Source of the DNA: Gammaproteobacteria bacterium
Lineage (GTDB): Bacteria; Pseudomonadota; Gammaproteobacteria; Pseudomonadales; Cellvibrionaceae
Length of the DNA stretch: 34,888 bases
Direction of reading: 5' to 3'
Assembly (NCBI GenBank): GCA_004173475.1
Contig: SEBU01000008.1
Span: 84,785-119,672, forward strand
Shown: piece by piece, positions 18,095 to 26,326 of the stretch
Numbering within the stretch: position 1 is the stretch's first letter
How the letters are laid out: each line of letters opens with the position of its first letter
The notes under the pieces: generated by a model
Seen by the model: the letters and a program-made list of their open reading frames with translations, nothing else
Told to the model about the DNA's origin: nothing
The model's database searches: none
Program-made: the position numbers and the translations under genes

Positions 18095-18791
18095 TAATAT
18101 TCTAATAGTTGAGGACGAGCGTGAATTACGTACTACCTTGCGTGATGCACTCTTGTTAGAAGGATATAAAGTTTTTACCGCCGCCAGCTTGTCAGAGGGT
18201 ATAGCAATAGCTGCGAATGCGCGCAATACTCTAGGTGCGTTGGATTTAATTTTACTTGATTTAGGTTTGCCCGATGGTGATGGCGAAACGTTGTTATTAC
18301 AATTACGTAAACAATATAATATTCCGGTAATTGTAATTTCGGCTCGCGAATCAGAAAGCCAAAAAATACATTTATTAGATGTGGGCGCTGATGATTATCT
18401 TGTGAAACCGTTCGGGATAGGCGAACTGCTGGCACGTATGCGAGTTGCGTTACGACACAAAGGATTGCCTGTTAACGCTGCTATAACCACGTATTCTCGC
18501 TGCGGTGTCGTTGTCGATTTGTCCGCTCGTTACGTAGCCCGCGACGGTGAAAAAATTCACCTCACTCCAACAGAGTTTAATTTATTAGCGCGCTTGGTTC
18601 GTAGCGCAGGAAGAGTAGTTACGCATCGCCAATTATTAAATGATGTATGGGGAGCAGAATATATTGATCATACCCATTACCTGCGCCTATACATGACGCA
18701 ACTACGTGCAAAATTAGAACTGAACTCTGCCGATCCCGTGTTGTTATTAACGGAGCCGGGAGTAGGTTACCGCTTGGCGCACGATGCGTAG
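18087..18791 (+). CDS. kdpE: KdpE-like response regulator (OmpR family)
   Basis: DNA-binding response regulator, 234 aa from the chosen GTG. The receiver domain has the acidic pocket VEDE near the N-terminus, the phospho-acceptor Asp in LILLDLGLPD and the Lys in DDYLVKPF. The C-terminal winged helix is typical of the OmpR class (LTPTEFNLLARL, RLYMTQLRAKLE, TEPGVGYRL). GTG at 18087 is preferred because GGGGA lies five bases upstream and conserved sequence begins right after it. The frame also has an ATG at 18057 inside kdpD. The eight-base overlap with kdpD implies coupled translation. The next gene is kup, not kdpFABC. Confidence 0.92.
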   Translation: MSSNILIVEDERELRTTLRDALLLEGYKVFTAASLSEGIAIAANARNTLGALDLILLDLGLPDGDGETLLLQLRKQYNIPVIVISARESESQKIHLLDVGADDYLVKPFGIGELLARMRVALRHKGLPVNAAITTYSRCGVVVDLSARYVARDGEKIHLTPTEFNLLARLVRSAGRVVTHRQLLNDVWGAEYIDHTHYLRLYMTQLRAKLELNSADPVLLLTEPGVGYRLAHDA

Positions 18792-18813
18792 ACCTATTCT
18801 CCATTTTAAAAAA

Positions 18814-18830
18814 TCCTAACGCAATCCTAA
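18814..18830 (+). promoter_or_regulatory. Putative KdpE box upstream of kup (two half-sites 11 bp apart)
   Basis: TCCTAA at 18814-18819 and TCCTAA at 18825-18830 repeat with the same 11-bp spacing found upstream of kdpD. The second copy includes the shared CAATCCTAAT. A -10-like TATACA follows at 18853-18858, so the repeat occupies the place of the -35 element, as expected for an activator of the OmpR class. Confidence 0.62.
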
Positions 18831-18878
18831 TACTCCGCGTGCCAAACTTGTTTATACAGTAAACGCGGAGAGTTTGGC

Positions 18879-20789
18879 ATGAACGCCCCAAATGAATTTT
18901 CTTGTTCTGACATTAATCGCTCACATAAATCTACAAATACTGCGAGCTTAACACTCGCGGCTTTGGGTGTTGTGTATGGTGATATAGGTACCAGCCCACT
19001 TTATACCTTTCAGGAAATTTTCCGTCCTGCAACTGGAGTTATGTTGGACACGCCGCATATTGTCGGTGCAGTATCAACCGTATTCTGGGCGTTGATGATT
19101 GTGGTTACCTGTAAATATGTTTTTTTGATTTTACGTGCAGACAATCGTGGAGAAGGCGGTGTGCTGGCCTTAAGTGCATTGGCTGCTCTATCGGTAGGGA
19201 AAAATTCCTGGTTACACCCTTGGTTGTTATTATTAGGTTTATTTGGTGCAACACTTTTTTATGGTGACAGTATTATCACGCCAGCAATTTCGGTGTTGGG
19301 AGCAATGGAAGGTTTGAGTGTCGTAACACCAAAACTCTCATCCTTCGTTGTTCCCATTACGCTCGGTGTTCTCATCGCATTATTTTTGGTTCAGCGCAAA
19401 GGTACTAAAGCCGTAGGAAAAGTGTTTGGTCCTTTGATGATGCTTTGGTTTCTTGTTCTCGCTATTTCCGGAATCGTGCACGTTATACGTGAGCCACAAA
19501 TTCTTGCTGCAATTAATCCTCTCCGTGCAATTCACTTTTTAGCAGAACGTGGTTGGTCAACCTTTTTTATCTTTGGTGCAGTTGTACTTGCGCTCACTGG
19601 CGCCGAAGCGCTTTATGCAGATATGGGACATTTTGGTCGAAAGCCAATCCAATTCGCCTGGGTGGGAATGGTGCTGCCTGCGCTTGCATTAAATTATATG
19701 GGACAGGGCGCTCTATTGATTACAGATCCCGGTGCGATTAATAATCCGTTTTATAATTTATTTTCCGCGCAATTTTTGTGGTTCGCCGTATTTATCGCAG
19801 CAGCTGCCGCTATAATCGCTTCACAAGCCGTTATTTCCGGTGCTTACTCAATGACTCGGCAAGCCATTCAATTAGGATTTTTACCACGTATGTCAGTACA
19901 ACATACATCCGCCGATGAAGCGGGGCAGATTTACATTCCTTCTGTAAATTGGATTTTATTGCTTGGTGTCATCGCAGCGGTATTGATATTCAAGACATCA
20001 CCGAATTTGGCGGCGGCCTACGGGATTGCAGTGACATTAACAATGTTTATAACAACCCTGCTCACATTTTTCATCATGCTTTATCGATGGCGGCTACCTA
20101 AAGTCGTTGTGTTTACTATCACAGGACTTTTATTGTTAGTGGACGTGGCTCTTGTGTGCGGTTGTATGATTAAATTTTTTGACGGTGGATGGTTTCCCTT
20201 GGTCTTGGGCGGCTTTTTATTTCTGTTAATGACTACGTGGCGTCGTGGCCGTGAAATTGTAATTAACACTATCCATAAAGAGGGTGTCGAATTAAAAGCG
20301 TTTCTAGTCAGTCTACAAACCGACAGGATTCAAATGTCTACAAGGGTGGCAGTTTATCCGGTTGCCGATCCTTCAATAGTCCCGCAGGCTTTGCTGCATA
20401 ATTTAAAACACAATCAGGTATTGCACGAACGCAATATTATCTTAACCGTTCGTTTTGCAAACACACCTTGGGTGAATGAAAGCGATCGAGTACACATCGA
20501 AACTTTAAACAATAACTTTTGGCGAGTAACTTTAGAATTCGGGTTTATGGAAGTGCCTGACGTACCAAAGGCGTTAAGCTCGTGCGATTCTTTAGGTTTG
20601 AGAATTCCATTATTTGAAACGAGTTATTTTTTAAGCAGAGAGACAATTGTAACTACGTCGGGTAGTGGAATGGTAAAGTGGCGCGAACATTTATTTGCGG
20701 GTATGAGCCGCAATGCTAGCGGCGTGGTAGAGTTTTTTCGCTTACCAGACAATGCGGTAGTGGAACTTGGAACACGATTGCAGATTTAA
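18879..20789 (+). CDS. kup: Kup potassium uptake transporter
   Basis: Low-affinity K+/H+ symporter of the KUP/HAK/KT family, 636 aa, the normal length. The N-terminus is diagnostic: [25 protein letters not shown]. Twelve helices follow, with conserved [19 protein letters not shown] and [13 protein letters not shown]. The C-terminal cytoplasmic part of about 150 aa starts after RRGREIV and includes [10 protein letters not shown], close to the usual GTAVFxxxxP-type segment. ATG at 18879 follows GGAG. Placement just downstream of the KdpD-like/KdpE pair, with a matching tandem site in its promoter, suggests control by that pair. Its stop is one base from that of the convergent MscS-like gene. 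Confidence 0.96.
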   Translation: MNAPNEFSCSDINRSHKSTNTASLTLAALGVVYGDIGTSPLYTFQEIFRPATGVMLDTPHIVGAVSTVFWALMIVVTCKYVFLILRADNRGEGGVLALSALAALSVGKNSWLHPWLLLLGLFGATLFYGDSIITPAISVLGAMEGLSVVTPKLSSFVVPITLGVLIALFLVQRKGTKAVGKVFGPLMMLWFLVLAISGIVHVIREPQILAAINPLRAIHFLAERGWSTFFIFGAVVLALTGAEALYADMGHFGRKPIQFAWVGMVLPALALNYMGQGALLITDPGAINNPFYNLFSAQFLWFAVFIAAAAAIIASQAVISGAYSMTRQAIQLGFLPRMSVQHTSADEAGQIYIPSVNWILLLGVIAAVLIFKTSPNLAAAYGIAVTLTMFITTLLTFFIMLYRWRLPKVVVFTITGLLLLVDVALVCGCMIKFFDGGWFPLVLGGFLFLLMTTWRRGREIVINTIHKEGVELKAFLVSLQTDRIQMSTRVAVYPVADPSIVPQALLHNLKHNQVLHERNIILTVRFANTPWVNESDRVHIETLNNNFWRVTLEFGFMEVPDVPKALSSCDSLGLRIPLFETSYFLSRETIVTTSGSGMVKWREHLFAGMSRNASGVVEFFRLPDNAVVELGTRLQI

Positions 20790-20790
20790 T

Positions 20791-21423
20791 TTAATCGCGA
20801 ATTGTTTTAACCCCCTTTAGATATTCTTTTTTTTCGGCTTCTATCGTATTGGTGGGTGCGACTTCAGGCTCGTGTGGTGCAAAGTTTTCACAGGGATATT
20901 CCAATTTAAGCACAGCTTTTTGAAGTAACATGGAATTCGGATAGGTAATTACATTGCCATCTTCGCGGCGCAAAATAATATGGAACATGCTAATTTCTTC
21001 AATCACACCACTGATGTCTTCATCTTTATCTGCAATTCTAATTCGGTCACCGATTCGGTAAGGAAAACCAAAAAAAATAATCATGCTGGCCGTGACATTG
21101 CTGAGTATCGACCATTGCGCAAATAAACCAACTCCTACAACAGCGAAAATTGATGACAAAAACACAGAGACTTCGCTGTAGCCCAACCCAAGCAATAAAC
21201 AAACGATAACAATGCAGCAGAAAACCATGCCGATGTTCATCAGCTTGGTAATGTAAGGCACTCTGCCGTCGCCCAGCGCTTTACGCACGCTTATATCGCG
21301 AATAATTTTATTGAGCAGTCGTGCCGCCAAATAAAAAACCACAATACAGGTGACTACAAGCAATAACTTTGTGGCGAGACTTTCGCTCATAATTTTTTGG
21401 TCAATTGAATCTAGAGATAACAC
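20791..21423 (-). CDS. Small MscS-family mechanosensitive channel
   Basis: Inner-membrane protein of 210 aa with two or three helices followed by the MscS beta-domain. The pore-lining helix region is FLSSIFAVVGVGLFAQWSILSNVTAS, described here by its Gly/Ala-rich VGVGLFAQ core. The beta-domain shows PYRIGDRIRI, and the loop IEEISMFHIILRREDGNVITYPNS matches MscS. Such channels release solutes during hypo-osmotic shock. The C-terminal cytoplasmic vestibule is shortened relative to E. coli MscS (286 aa). Start is the GTG at 21423 or the ATG at 21390; neither has a strong ribosome binding site. Convergence on kup fits an osmotic neighbourhood. Confidence 0.87.
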   Translation of the reverse strand: MLSLDSIDQKIMSESLATKLLLVVTCIVVFYLAARLLNKIIRDISVRKALGDGRVPYITKLMNIGMVFCCIVIVCLLLGLGYSEVSVFLSSIFAVVGVGLFAQWSILSNVTASMIIFFGFPYRIGDRIRIADKDEDISGVIEEISMFHIILRREDGNVITYPNSMLLQKAVLKLEYPCENFAPHEPEVAPTNTIEAEKKEYLKGVKTIRD

Positions 21424-21555
21424 AGAAATTTACTCACTTACCTGAATCTAAAACTTGGGTATTAAAATTGCTGAACAGAAATGTCGCTGCCATAATCATG
21501 CAATATCGAAATTGATCCTAGTATAAAACCTTTAATCTGAATATGTTGTGAAATT

Positions 21556-22251
21556 ATGACGAAGCCTATGTGTATTGCCCACCGCGGTGGACCATTGATG
21601 TACAACCAACCACTTCCGGAAAATAGTTTGGCCGCCATTTCGCGCGCCTTGGACGCTGGGGTAGCTGCGGTGGAAATCGATATTTATCAGGTGGAAGGTG
21701 AATTGCTGGTTACTCATGATCGCCGATTGGGTCGTGTCGTATCCGGTCAGGGAATCATTACTGAGCTGCCACTGGCTTATTTACGTGAACAAAAACTTGA
21801 AAATGGTGAACCGCTTCCAACACTGCACGATGTTCTTTCGCTAGTGAAAGGTCGCGCATTGTTAAATATTGAAATTAAAGGCAGAAATTGTGTTCCTCAT
21901 TTAGCTCAGCAGTTAACTGCATTTGTGACTGAGCATCAGTTAAGTTTTGAACATTACATAGTGTCTAGTTTCGATCATCAACAGCTATTCCAGGCTTTGA
22001 AACAGTTGCCTCAGGTTAAACGCGCCGTACTGATTGAAGGTATTCCCTTAGATTACGCCCAATGCTGTGAGCCACTAAAGGCTTATGCGTTCAATACCCA
22101 TTTGAGTTTTATTACGCCGGAACTTTTTGCAGATGCAGCTGATCGCGGCCTGAAAAATTGGGTCTACACCATCAATCATAAAGATGATTGGCTTGCGCTA
22201 GAGCGCCTTGGTGCGGACGCTATGTTCACCGATAAGCCAGATGCTTTTTAG
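21556..22251 (+). CDS. Glycerophosphodiester phosphodiesterase (GDPD family)
   Basis: Cytoplasmic metal-dependent phosphodiesterase, 231 aa, hydrolysing glycerophosphodiesters to glycerol 3-phosphate and an alcohol. The catalytic residues are visible: IAHRGG with the first His, PENSLAAI with metal-binding Glu, AVEIDIY with Glu/Asp, and LLVTHDRRLGR with the second His. A later EIKG supplies another metal ligand, and the protein ends with the typical GADAMFTDKPD. No signal peptide is present, so it resembles cytoplasmic UgpQ rather than periplasmic GlpQ. It is divergent from the MscS-like gene and has no partner transporter nearby. Confidence 0.93.
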   Translation: MTKPMCIAHRGGPLMYNQPLPENSLAAISRALDAGVAAVEIDIYQVEGELLVTHDRRLGRVVSGQGIITELPLAYLREQKLENGEPLPTLHDVLSLVKGRALLNIEIKGRNCVPHLAQQLTAFVTEHQLSFEHYIVSSFDHQQLFQALKQLPQVKRAVLIEGIPLDYAQCCEPLKAYAFNTHLSFITPELFADAADRGLKNWVYTINHKDDWLALERLGADAMFTDKPDAF

Positions 22252-22261
22252 AAGGAATTAA

Positions 22262-22512
22262 AAAGGCCCCTCAAAAGAGGGGCAAAAATCAGTCGCTAGA
22301 CGACCGAGGAAATGAAAGCTCAATTTGTGTGCAGCTAAATAACGGCTGATGGCTTAACGGTTTGCTTTTCAACTAAATTAATAACATTTGATGATGCTCT
22401 TTGGCGCGCATGCCGATAGTAAGTTCCAAACAACACATCTTTTCGGTGCACTTTACATCATTTTGTTGCTTGATAGCGCAACCATAATCATGCAAAAGAT
22501 CATGTGAGTCAA
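22262..22512 (-). ncRNA. Candidate minus-strand small RNA with promoter and terminator
   Basis: A complete small transcription unit is visible on the minus strand in the 487-base gap between two plus-strand genes. TTGACT (22507-22512) and GATTAT (22484-22489) are separated by exactly 17 bases. An intrinsic terminator follows: GCCCCTC/GAGGGGC with an AAAA (TTTT) loop at 22266-22283, with five T on the minus strand only. The predicted RNA is about 215 bases. Just upstream of the terminator GTCG/CGAC and CAGC/GCTG hairpins can form. It encloses a 21-codon ORF (22438 to 22373, beginning MCCLELTIGM) with a poor ribosome binding site. No known RNA family is recognised. Confidence 0.5.
22266..22283 (-). 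terminator. Intrinsic terminator reading on the minus strand
   Basis: The seven-bp GC-rich stem GCCCCTC/GAGGGGC has a four-base loop and a T5 tail only on the minus strand (22260-22264). It lies 15 bases past the plus-strand glycerophosphodiesterase gene but has the wrong polarity for it, which is why a minus-strand transcript is proposed. Confidence 0.75.
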
Positions 22513-22738
22513 TATATCTTATAATTTCTATTGTAGGATGATATTAAAATTACTATTTTTCCGAAGTGATAGGCGCATCAAGTTTTAATTGCGACGCTTA
22601 AATCAATTTTTGCTGTGCGGCGCATTCTACCAAGCTTAATTCCAGGCAAATTCCAGTCCCTCTAGATGGCGCAATGAATCACCTAGCGTGATCGGTAAGC
22701 ACTACTACACTCTACTTATTGAATTTAGGAGCGCAAAG

Positions 22739-23839
22739 GTGGCAGAACGTCGAAGTGTATTAATTATTGATGATGATCGAAGTTGGCAAGCTTTTTTGTC
22801 TGTAGCCTTACGAGACAAATATAACGTCATTGCCGCGTTTGATGGTTCCAGCGGATTAAAACTTGCGGAAGAGTGGTTGCCCGATACTATTTTGCTCGAT
22901 ATTGAAATGCCAATTAAAAACGGCTATGAAGTTTGCAGTGAGTTAAAAGCAAATCCCAAGTTAAGCGATATCCCCATAATCTTCGTTTCATTCAAAGTAA
23001 ACCTGGAAGAAAAAATCGCCGGTTTTAAATTGGGCGCGGATGATTACATTGTAAAACCCTGCGAAGCCGAGTTGTTAAGCATAAAAATAGATCGTAGTAG
23101 CGGGCTCTACCGTGAGAAAAAAGCGCTTGATGAGATCGCCTCCGGTGCACAGGTGCTCGCGTTCGAAGCTATGAATAATAGTGCAGATTTAGGGCGTGCG
23201 CTGCGCTTTGCTGAGCGAACTTACCTATGGTCCAGTCTGGATAAATTGGCTGATGATTTATTCCAAACTATGGCCGAGTTCGGGCTGGAAACGTCAGTAA
23301 TGTTTATCACTCCGGCAGGCCCAAAATTTTATGCTCAAAACAATTATGAATTGTCACCGCTTGAAAAAGATATGTTTGTTGCGATTCATCAACAGGAACG
23401 TTTTGTAGATTTTGGTTGCCGTACCTTTTGCAATTTCACGCTTGTTTCCTTATTGATAAAAAACATGCCCCTTTCGGCCCCTGAACGTTATGGGCGGATT
23501 AAAGATACTGTGCCGTGGATTCTTGGTGTCATGGATAGCAAAGTAGCGGCGCTGGATTTTCAAAATGCATTAGTTTCGAATCATCAGCTAATCAATGATG
23601 CTATTCATGCGATTAGTGAACATTTAACAAGTGCATTAACGCGTTTGAACGAAAAAATTCTAGCTGATTCTTTAAAAAGTGAGCTAGCCTCCTACCTGGC
23701 GTCTGCATCAACAATCTTGACCCAGCTTTCCTCATCCCAAGGCGAGTTTGGCTTGCAAATCGACAAAACCTTAAATCCTGATACAGTTAACGGTCAAAGA
23801 GTGAATGAAACCGGTTCCTCCGACGTAGATTTCTTTTAG
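22739..23839 (+). CDS. Response regulator with receiver plus uncharacterised GAF-like output region
   Basis: Two-component response regulator of 366 aa from a GTG at 22739 that has AGGAG seven bases upstream (the frame extends 17 codons further). Receiver residues are complete: IIDDD near residue 10, phospho-acceptor Asp54 (TILLDIEMP), and Lys in ADDYIVKP. There is no DNA-binding, GGDEF, EAL or HD domain. The output half (about 140-300) contains SSLDKLADDLFQTM, SPLEKDMF and FGCRTFCNFTLVSLLIKNMP, and looks like the GAF-type region seen fused to receivers in other gammaproteobacteria. A helical tail with LTSALTRLNEKILADSLKSEL and a Ser/Thr-rich end follows. No kinase is adjacent. Function is not known. 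Confidence 0.82.
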   Translation: MAERRSVLIIDDDRSWQAFLSVALRDKYNVIAAFDGSSGLKLAEEWLPDTILLDIEMPIKNGYEVCSELKANPKLSDIPIIFVSFKVNLEEKIAGFKLGADDYIVKPCEAELLSIKIDRSSGLYREKKALDEIASGAQVLAFEAMNNSADLGRALRFAERTYLWSSLDKLADDLFQTMAEFGLETSVMFITPAGPKFYAQNNYELSPLEKDMFVAIHQQERFVDFGCRTFCNFTLVSLLIKNMPLSAPERYGRIKDTVPWILGVMDSKVAALDFQNALVSNHQLINDAIHAISEHLTSALTRLNEKILADSLKSELASYLASASTILTQLSSSQGEFGLQIDKTLNPDTVNGQRVNETGSSDVDFF

Positions 23840-23961
23840 TCATCCCGTATTTATATGAAAAAATAGTTACTTATGTTGATTTAGATGTTCTTGCTTTATT
23901 GTTAATTTTTGTTAATATCCTGTTAGCGCTATCATAGCGTCGTTGTTAGAAAGGAAAAATA

Positions 23962-24015
23962 TTGAAAAATACCGGTGTCCAATTGGCTTGGTATATGCAT
24001 CGCTCCTCTGGATGA
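23962..24015 (+). CDS. Possible 17-residue peptide at the 5' end of the RNA candidate
   Basis: A TTG codon six bases after AAGGA opens a short frame, MKNTGVQLAWYMHRSSG, ending in TGA. The stop lies inside the first hairpin, so translation would melt that stem. The ribosome binding site is good but the start is a weak codon. No downstream gene on this strand could be attenuated. It may be an accident of an RNA gene. Confidence 0.2.
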   Translation: MKNTGVQLAWYMHRSSG

Positions 24016-24205
24016 GAGCGAGTTCAACGGGCGCCTAACCTGGGATGGCGGGCGGCTCGTTTCTTAAGGTGAGGTGAGAGTTTTGCGAGGGTAATCCGCG
24101 TTACTGACTCATCCATTCATAGCGAATTCGTATTGGTTGTAGCGGCCAATTCTTTATTTACCTGATGCGTCAGGGCTACAGAGTCCCTTCGGGGTTGCAC
24201 GCTTG

Positions 24206-24230
24206 GCGGGCCGTAAGGCCCGCTTTTTTT
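24206..24230 (+). terminator. Strong intrinsic terminator
   Basis: GCGGGCC (24206-24212) pairs with GGCCCGC (24217-24223) around a GTAA loop and is followed by seven T. There is no T-run on the minus strand, so it does not serve the convergent hemL. Confidence 0.93.
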
Positions 24231-24279
24231 GGACTTTTTTGGAAAACTTCTTTGGTAAGGAAGCTTTAAGGCAAGTTTA

Positions 24280-25566
24280 TTAAGCGGCAAGCTCAGCGAA
24301 AACTTCCCGCGCGGCTTTTAACGTATTTTGTATATCCTCATCGGTATGCGCCCCAGACATAAATCCGGCTTCGTAAGATGCGGGTGCTAGATAAATGCCT
24401 CGCTTTAACATCCCATGAAAAAACCGGTTGAAGCGCGGAATATCGCAAGCCATCACTTGTTTGAAGTTTGTAATCTTCGATTCACTGGTAAAGAAAAATC
24501 CAAACATACTGCCAACGTGATTTGTAGTAAAAGGAATCTTTGCTTCGTCTGCCAGGGTTTGTAAACCTTCCACCAGTTGCGTAGTGCGTGCACTAAGGCT
24601 TTTATAGAAATTCAGATCTTCAAGTAACTCTAAAGTTTTTAAACCAGCCGCCATAGCGACGGGGTTACCCGACAGAGTTCCCGCCTGATAAACAGGGCCG
24701 GACGGTGCGATCATCTGCATCACATCGCGACGACCACCGAAAGCGCCTACAGGCATCCCGCCTCCAATTACTTTACCCAACGTGATTATGTCAGCCTTTA
24801 TTCCGTAATGACCCTGCGCCCCTTTATGGCCGACTCTGAATCCGGTCATAACCTCATCAAAAATCAGCAGAGCGCCGGATTGATCGCAAACTTCGCGCAA
24901 TGTTTCTAAAAATCCGGCGACGGGAGGCACGCAATTCATGTTGCCCACAACAGGTTCGACAATAATACAGGCGACTGAATCACCATTTGCAGCAAAATAA
25001 TCGCGCACTTGTTGAGAGTCGTTGTAATCCAGTGTGACTGTGTGTGCTGCTAAAACAGCGGGAACGCCCGGAGAACTTGGAACTCCCATTGTCAGAGCGC
25101 CTGACCCAGCTTTGATTAGCAGGGAGTCAGAATGGCCGTGATAGCAGCCTTCAAATTTAATAATTTTATCGCGCTGCGTAAAAGCGCGAGCCAAACGTAT
25201 GGCGCTCATTGTGGCTTCTGTGCCCGAGCTTACGAAGCGCACCATCTCCATGTTTGGAATCAAGTTACATAATTTTTCAGCAAGCGTAGTTTCACGCTCG
25301 GTAGGTGCACCAAAACTCAAACCGAATTTTGCAGTTTCAATAACGGCATTGATTACTTCGGGATGCGCGTGACCAAGCACCATTGGTCCCCAAGATTGCA
25401 CATAATCGATATAGCGTTTGCCGTCGGCATCCCAAGCGTAAGCACCTTGCGCACGCTCAAAAAATATCGGTGTTCCGCCCACAGCGCGAAAAGCGCGTAC
25501 CGGAGAGTTAACGCCGCCGGGAATTGTTTTTTGTGCTTGTGTAAATAATTCTTCAGAACGAGTCAT
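24280..25566 (-). CDS. hemL: Glutamate-1-semialdehyde 2,1-aminomutase
   Basis: PLP enzyme that turns glutamate-1-semialdehyde into 5-aminolevulinate, the second step of the C5 route to heme. 428 aa, full length for the family. The opening [23 protein letters not shown] is characteristic in its [12 protein letters not shown] core. The PLP lysine is in [16 protein letters not shown], and the [19 protein letters not shown] and YHGHSDSLL motifs are intact. ATG at 25566. It is the last of four minus-strand genes, separated from thiE by 112 bases. Presence of the C5 pathway and hemJ nearby agrees with a gammaproteobacterial heme pathway. Confidence 0.97.
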   Translation of the reverse strand: MTRSEELFTQAQKTIPGGVNSPVRAFRAVGGTPIFFERAQGAYAWDADGKRYIDYVQSWGPMVLGHAHPEVINAVIETAKFGLSFGAPTERETTLAEKLCNLIPNMEMVRFVSSGTEATMSAIRLARAFTQRDKIIKFEGCYHGHSDSLLIKAGSGALTMGVPSSPGVPAVLAAHTVTLDYNDSQQVRDYFAANGDSVACIIVEPVVGNMNCVPPVAGFLETLREVCDQSGALLIFDEVMTGFRVGHKGAQGHYGIKADIITLGKVIGGGMPVGAFGGRRDVMQMIAPSGPVYQAGTLSGNPVAMAAGLKTLELLEDLNFYKSLSARTTQLVEGLQTLADEAKIPFTTNHVGSMFGFFFTSESKITNFKQVMACDIPRFNRFFHGMLKRGIYLAPASYEAGFMSGAHTDEDIQNTLKAAREVFAELAA

Positions 25567-25678
25567 ATAAATATTTCGCTAAATTGTGATTAAAAAATTT
25601 TGAAAGGTTTGCCTCTCTCTCCTATGGATTGGCCACATAGGTTAGAGCGCTTAGTGGCAAAACATGATGTGACCCACT

Positions 25679-26326
25679 TTAATCCTCTCCCAATAAGAAC
25701 GAGGATGAAGAAGCTGCATTAAATAATTTTGCTTGAGCTTCTATATCGTCCGCTGCAAATAAGCTGTGACAAACCGCAAGTAAATCTGCCCCTGCACTTA
25801 AAACACTTTTTACGTTCTCCAATGTGATGCCGCCAATCGCTGCGATTGATGTGTTTGGAAATTTTGCTTTTGCTTCGGTTAATAAACTCAACGGAGCTGG
25901 CGGTGCATCGGGTTTGGTATTAGATGAAAAAAAGCGCCCGACAGCAATGTAGTTTGCTGAGTCCTTAATGGCTTGTTGCGCTAAAGCGAGCGAATCGTGG
26001 CAGGTAACGCCAATGATTGCGTTGCTACCGAGAATGATCCGTGCCGCAACAGGGTTGGTATCGCCCTGACCTAAATGCACCCCATGAGCGCCAACCTCTT
26101 TGGCGAGGCTTACATCATCGTTGATTAAAAACATTGCTTGATGATTGGAGCAAAGCGTCAGCAAAGTTTTGGCTTCTGAAAAGCGACGCGATTGATCTGT
26201 GGATTTATCACGATACTGCACTAGTTTGCATCCACCTTTTAACGCAGCATTCACTGCGCTTATTAATTTTTCACCGGGTAGCAATTGCGAGTCGGTGATG
26301 GCATAGAGGTGGCTAGTTTGTTTCAT
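25679..26326 (-). CDS. thiE: Thiamine-phosphate synthase
   Basis: Joins the thiazole phosphate and hydroxymethylpyrimidine diphosphate halves of thiamine. About 215 aa from the ATG at 26326 (MKQTSHLYAITD), where family similarity starts; the frame is open 20 codons further inside the upstream gene. The TIM-barrel motifs are visible: LVQYRDKS, FLINDDVSLA, GVHLGQGD, GVTCHDS, YIAVGRFFSSNTK and IAAIGGI. It overlaps the histidine phosphatase by 14 bases, implying translational coupling. The thiE-hemL order is a known Pseudomonas arrangement; thiD is not between or beside them here. Confidence 0.95.
   Translation of the reverse strand: MKQTSHLYAITDSQLLPGEKLISAVNAALKGGCKLVQYRDKSTDQSRRFSEAKTLLTLCSNHQAMFLINDDVSLAKEVGAHGVHLGQGDTNPVAARIILGSNAIIGVTCHDSLALAQQAIKDSANYIAVGRFFSSNTKPDAPPAPLSLLTEAKAKFPNTSIAAIGGITLENVKSVLSAGADLLAVCHSLFAADDIEAQAKLFNAASSSSFLLGED

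Larger units (their letters stand above)
23940..24230 (+). ncRNA. Candidate structured non-coding RNA ending in an intrinsic terminator
   Basis: About 290 bases of the gap between the response regulator and the convergent hemL end in a strong terminator, but no gene lies between. The sequence is dense in hairpins. CGCT(C)CTC/GAGAGCG closes a TGGAT loop at 24001-24020. CCTGA/TCAGG has a TGCG loop at 24161-24174, and CCC/GGG has a TTCG tetraloop at 24185-24194. The terminator stem has a GTAA tetraloop. Long-range pairings are possible: TGGATGAG (24009-24016) with CTCATCCA (24108-24115), and AATTGGC (near 23981) with GCCAATT (near 24145). It does not match tmRNA, 6S, RNase P, 4.5S or the common riboswitches that I know. 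The promoter is unclear. Confidence 0.6.

Noticed and set aside
23940-24230. Rsm/Csr-type sRNA, tmRNA or a TPP/cobalamin riboswitch as identity of the structured RNA
   Set aside because: Only one loop shows a TGGAT-type motif, the tmRNA ends and tag are absent, and no riboswitch consensus or plus-strand downstream gene is present.
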